DNA of 16,332 bases from Thermoleophilia bacterium (GTDB lineage: Bacteria > Actinomycetota > Thermoleophilia > Gaiellales > SKUG01). The first letter of the stretch is position 1. Every line of letters begins with the position of its first letter. Location: positions 1 through 16,332 of the forward strand of contig JAGQUL010000235.1 of assembly GCA_020438525.1 (NCBI GenBank), read 5' to 3'. The notes beneath the pieces were generated by a model that made no database searches, was not told the origin of the DNA, and worked only from the letters and a program-made list of their open reading frames with translations. This document shows, one piece after another, positions 14,506 to 16,332 of this stretch. The translations under genes and the position numbers were made by a program.

Positions 14506-15072
14506 ATGACCACGTACTCGTTGCGCGACCTGGGCATCTCACCGGGCCAGTCGAAGAGTGAGGAGCTCTCGCTGGACCTGCCGCCGTACCATCAGGGCGG
14601 AGTCGACTTCGTCCCGGAGCACGGTGGCAAGGCACCGACCGCTGCGACGGTGGCGTACGTGCCGGTGACCTCGCCGGTCCCGGCACGGCTCGACATCACG
14701 GCGATGACCGAGGGCACGAGCTTTCGGCTGCGCTTCTCCGCCGACTACGAAGGCCCGTGTTCTCGGTGCCTGGAGCCGGCGAGCTGGCACGTCGACATCG
14801 ACGTGTTCGCCGTGCACGACGAGGCGTCCGACGACGAGGAGCTGCGCAGCGACCACGTCGACGACACGGTCCACGAGCTCGACGTGACCGGATGGGCGCA
14901 GGAGGAGGTCGGTGTCGAGTTCCCCACCCAGGTGCTGTGCCGCGAGGATTGTCGAGGCCTGTGCGCCCAGTGTGGCGTGAACCTCAACGACGAGCCCGAT
15001 CACGCGCACGAGCAGCCGACCGACTCGCGCTGGGATGCGCTCAAGGACCTCCAGCTGGAGGAGACCGAGTAG
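14506..15072 (+). CDS. DUF177 (YceD-family) protein
   Basis: The 188-residue protein belongs to the DUF177/YceD family, nearly always encoded just before rpmF and, in plants and bacteria, linked to 23S rRNA accumulation. The diagnostic residues are present: CSRC (85-88) in the central strand region, and the C-terminal LCREDCRGLCAQCGVNLN block with cysteines at 145, 149, 153 and 156, likely a metal or structural site. An acidic stretch (104-125) lies between them. The protein is cytosolic. The ATG at 14506 fits the leaderless promoter and starts a YSLRDLGISPG segment, as in other actinobacterial members. It is followed after 146 bp by rpmF, which has its own promoter-like element, so the pair may be only partly co-transcribed. 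Confidence 0.92.
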   Translation: MTTYSLRDLGISPGQSKSEELSLDLPPYHQGGVDFVPEHGGKAPTAATVAYVPVTSPVPARLDITAMTEGTSFRLRFSADYEGPCSRCLEPASWHVDIDVFAVHDEASDDEELRSDHVDDTVHELDVTGWAQEEVGVEFPTQVLCREDCRGLCAQCGVNLNDEPDHAHEQPTDSRWDALKDLQLEETE

Positions 15073-15148
15073 CACGGCACGTGGCCGGTCGTCGTCGCCG
15101 CCCTGCATCGATCGACGACTCCTGACGCGCACGGGCAGCGGATTGGGC

Positions 15149-15154
15149 TATACT
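15149..15154 (+). promoter_or_regulatory. -10 element upstream of rpmF
   Basis: TATACT is a five-of-six match to the -10 consensus. The best -35 candidate, CTGACG at 15122-15127, is 21 bp away, longer than ideal. The predicted start near 15161 leaves a leader of about 58 bases that opens with the hairpin at 15163-15180. Confidence 0.5.
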
Positions 15155-15162
15155 TCCGCGGT

Positions 15163-15180
15163 CCGACCCCCACGGGTCGG
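15163..15180 (+). promoter_or_regulatory. Stem-loop at the 5' end of the rpmF leader
   Basis: CCGACCC (15163-15169) and GGGTCGG (15174-15180) form a perfect 7-bp stem with a 4-base loop. It would sit at the very 5' end of the rpmF transcript, where it could stabilise the mRNA or act in L32 feedback. No such mechanism is established for this family. Confidence 0.4.
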
Positions 15181-15218
15181 CGAAGCACGCCCCACAGCAG
15201 TTTCCAGGAGCGCCCACC

Positions 15219-15395
15219 ATGGCAGTCCCCAAGCGCAAGACCAGCAAGAGCCGCCGCGATCGACGTCGCACCGCCAAGACGCGACTGAGCCTCACGGCTG
15301 CCGCCGCCTGCCCGCAGTGCCGCGCGCCCAAGCGCCCGCACCACGCCTGCGGCAACTGCGGCACCTACCGCGGCCGGCAGGTCATCGCCTTCTAG
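15219..15395 (+). CDS. rpmF: 50S ribosomal protein L32, zinc-binding form
   Basis: This is a 58-residue, highly basic ribosomal protein of the large subunit. It starts MAVPKRKTSKSRRDRRR, the canonical L32 N-terminus. The zinc ribbon has two pairs, CPQC (31-34) and CGNC (44-47), so this is the zinc-dependent form. The C-terminus GTYRGRQVI is typical. The ATG at 15219 has AGGAG at 15206-15210, eight bases before it. It follows the DUF177 gene, the usual partner. In many actinobacteria rnc (ribonuclease III) comes next, but here a hairpin-rich spacer and an unrelated helical gene follow. Confidence 0.97.
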   Translation: MAVPKRKTSKSRRDRRRTAKTRLSLTAAAACPQCRAPKRPHHACGNCGTYRGRQVIAF

Positions 15396-15397
15396 CT

Positions 15398-15449
15398 GCA
15401 ATCGTGGGTGTTCGAGTTCCGCGGGGCGGAATCGAACACACACGATTGC
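15398..15449. terminator. Long near-perfect hairpin just after rpmF
   Basis: A 25-base arm (15398-15422, beginning GCAATCGTG) pairs with a 24-base arm (15426-15449) with one mismatch and one bulge around a GGG loop, three bases past the rpmF stop. It can act as a terminator for rpmF but is much longer than usual and lacks a T-run. A small hairpin, CCCGC-ATGC-GCGGG, follows at 15452-15465. Confidence 0.6.
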
Positions 15450-15476
15450 CTCCCGCATGCGCGGGCGCAGACTTCC

Positions 15477-15509
15477 ACGGGCTTCGATCCTTCGCGGATC
15501 GGGGCCCGT
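15477..15509. terminator. Second strong hairpin in the rpmF downstream spacer
   Basis: A 14-base arm starting ACGGGCTTC (15477-15490) pairs fully with 15496-15509, with two G-T wobbles, around the loop TTCGC. With the hairpin at 15398-15449 it makes the 212-bp spacer strongly structured. The remaining part to 15592 shows no clear promoter. Confidence 0.45.
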
Positions 15510-15607
15510 TCGCGTGCGTCGGCGCAACGATCGGCACGCTGCGTCCGAGAATCCGGTACGAACGCGTGCGGCACGGGGGCTGCGCGCACTGCGAGGGGGA
15601 ACTGCGC

Positions 15608-16171
15608 ATGGCGATCAGCATCAACCAGATGCGTACCGTGGTGGAGGCCGGCGAGGCCGTACCGAAGATCCTGAACGAGGCGCTGCCTGCGCTCGACGAC
15701 GTGATCGCCAAGCTCGACGCGTTCGGCGACTTCGTGAAGCCGCAGGTCGTGCAGGCCGAGCGCGAGATCGGCAGCGGGCGCAGCTACATCGCCAAGGAGC
15801 TCAAGGATCCGCTCACGGGCCAGCTGCCGCTCATGGACATGCCCTGGTCGGATGCTGCGAATGCCCGGATCGGCGTGCGCAACTCGCTCAAGGGCGTGGA
15901 GAAGATCCTGCGCGGCGTGGAATCGTCGTCGCTTCGCAAGGGCCAGCCCGGACCACCGATGCAGTCCGTGCAGGACGCGCAGTCGGCGCTGCGCGAGCTG
16001 CGGATCGCCCGCTCGCACCTCGACGAGACGCTCACCGTGTGGGCCGGCCCGTTCGGCGGCGCGCACGCACAGCTCGTGCCGAAGGAAGTCGCGAGCACCG
16101 GCGAGCACCTCGCCCGCGCCAAGCGCCTCATGGAGAGCGCCCTGCGCCGCCACGTGAACGACGCGGTCTGA
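15608..16171 (+). CDS. Helical protein of unknown function
   Basis: The 187-residue product is not recognised. It has no signal peptide or membrane segment and appears to be mostly amphipathic helices: about 5-55, a central 90-112 pair, and 115-185, with a loop of Pro and Asp (65-82, PLTGQLPLMDMPWSD). Such an arrangement suits a helical bundle, but no motif points to a reaction. The ATG at 15608 has a strong GAGGGGGA at 15593-15600, seven bases upstream, which decides against a longer frame that runs upstream through rpmF in another phase. It stands where rnc is usually found after rpmF and is followed by the palindromic repeats at the window edge. Codon use is like the neighbours. Confidence 0.7.
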   Translation: MAISINQMRTVVEAGEAVPKILNEALPALDDVIAKLDAFGDFVKPQVVQAEREIGSGRSYIAKELKDPLTGQLPLMDMPWSDAANARIGVRNSLKGVEKILRGVESSSLRKGQPGPPMQSVQDAQSALRELRIARSHLDETLTVWAGPFGGAHAQLVPKEVASTGEHLARAKRLMESALRRHVNDAV

Positions 16172-16202
16172 CCGTCACGCCGCTGCCCGCCGCACCCACT
16201 GG

Positions 16203-16249
16203 GAGTTTCGCATGTGAGTGTCGGATTCCGACCATGTGATGCGAGACTT
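16203..16249. repeat. 47-bp palindromic repeat, copy 1
   Basis: Outer arms GAGTTTCGCA and TGCGAGACTT enclose an inner palindrome GTCGGA-T-TCCGAC, with non-pairing GTGA-containing segments between them. It starts 32 bases after the stop of the 187-residue gene and could also end its transcript. The next copy begins 74 bp further on. Confidence 0.7.
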
Positions 16250-16276
16250 GGTGGGCGTGGCTCCGGTCCGCTGCGG

Positions 16277-16323
16277 GAGTTTCGCAAGTGATGGTCGGAT
16301 TCCGACCATGTGATGCGAAACTC
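16277..16323. repeat. 47-bp palindromic repeat, copy 2
   Basis: This copy has the same length and design as copy 1, with perfect outer arms GAGTTTCGCA and TGCGAAACTC and an inner 15-bp palindrome around GGTCGGA-T-TCCGACC. It differs from copy 1 at a handful of positions. Only nine bases of the window follow, so further copies may lie beyond. Confidence 0.7.
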
Positions 16324-16332
16324 GATTGGTGG

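Noticed and set aside
15398..15449. tRNA gene or tRNA fragment suggested by TTCGA motifs in the hairpin after rpmF
   Set aside because: No acceptor stem, D-arm or anticodon arm can be drawn on either strand; the motifs simply mirror each other within one hairpin.
15035..15607. Plus-strand frame leading into the 187-residue protein
   Set aside because: It crosses rpmF in another phase and the hairpin spacer; the strong ribosome-binding site before 15608 marks the real start.
16203..16323. CRISPR array from the two 47-bp repeats
   Set aside because: There are only two diverged copies with strong internal dyad symmetry and a 27-bp gap, and no cas genes are in the window.

Overview
The window is very GC-rich and densely coded. 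It looks like a chromosomal segment of an actinobacterium (Actinomycetota). The best evidence is the run of core genes in actinobacterial company: zinc-ribbon L28 (rpmB), a DegV protein, rsmD, coaD, a short SepIVA/DivIVA-like coiled-coil protein, a DUF177/YceD protein and zinc-type L32 (rpmF). TTG and GTG starts and -10-like hexamers of TAnnnT form lying 6-10 nt before start codons fit the same group. A deeply branching class such as Thermoleophilia is a guess; the sequence alone does not settle it.

Layout. Positions 1-1006 hold the 3' part of a GTP cyclohydrolase II gene (ribA or a ribBA fusion) overlapping ribH, the end of a riboflavin operon. Converging on it is a 759-residue membrane protein with a C-terminal spermidine-synthase-like domain (1017-3296, minus). 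It starts only 37 bp from a divergent DUF1295 membrane protein (3334-4176). A hairpin at 4209-4231 separates that gene from the convergent rpmB (minus). Then degV, rsmD and coaD run on the plus strand (4506-6823).

From 6824 accessory genes interrupt the core block. A small 83-residue helical protein and a secreted or membrane-anchored EF-hand protein lie on the minus strand. An 852-residue M4 (thermolysin-family) metallopeptidase with a complete active site but no visible signal peptide runs divergently from the EF-hand gene. The core resumes with the SepIVA-like gene (10760-11227). It is interrupted again by a 1011-residue minus-strand protein of unknown function containing at least five copies of a helical motif about 80-100 residues apart, and resumes with the DUF177 gene and rpmF (14506-15395). 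In many actinobacteria recG lies upstream of rsmD and rnc follows rpmF; neither is here. After rpmF come a hairpin-rich 212-bp spacer, a 187-residue helical protein of unknown function, and two copies of a 47-bp palindromic repeat at the right edge.

How the genes work together. The core genes cover riboflavin synthesis, ribosome parts and modification (L28, L32, RsmD), coenzyme A synthesis (CoaD) and cell-envelope or septum organisation (SepIVA-like). The most novel part is the accessory set: the M4 protease with its divergent EF-hand partner, the periodic helical protein, and the orphan helical protein beside the palindromic repeats. Whether these act together is inference only.
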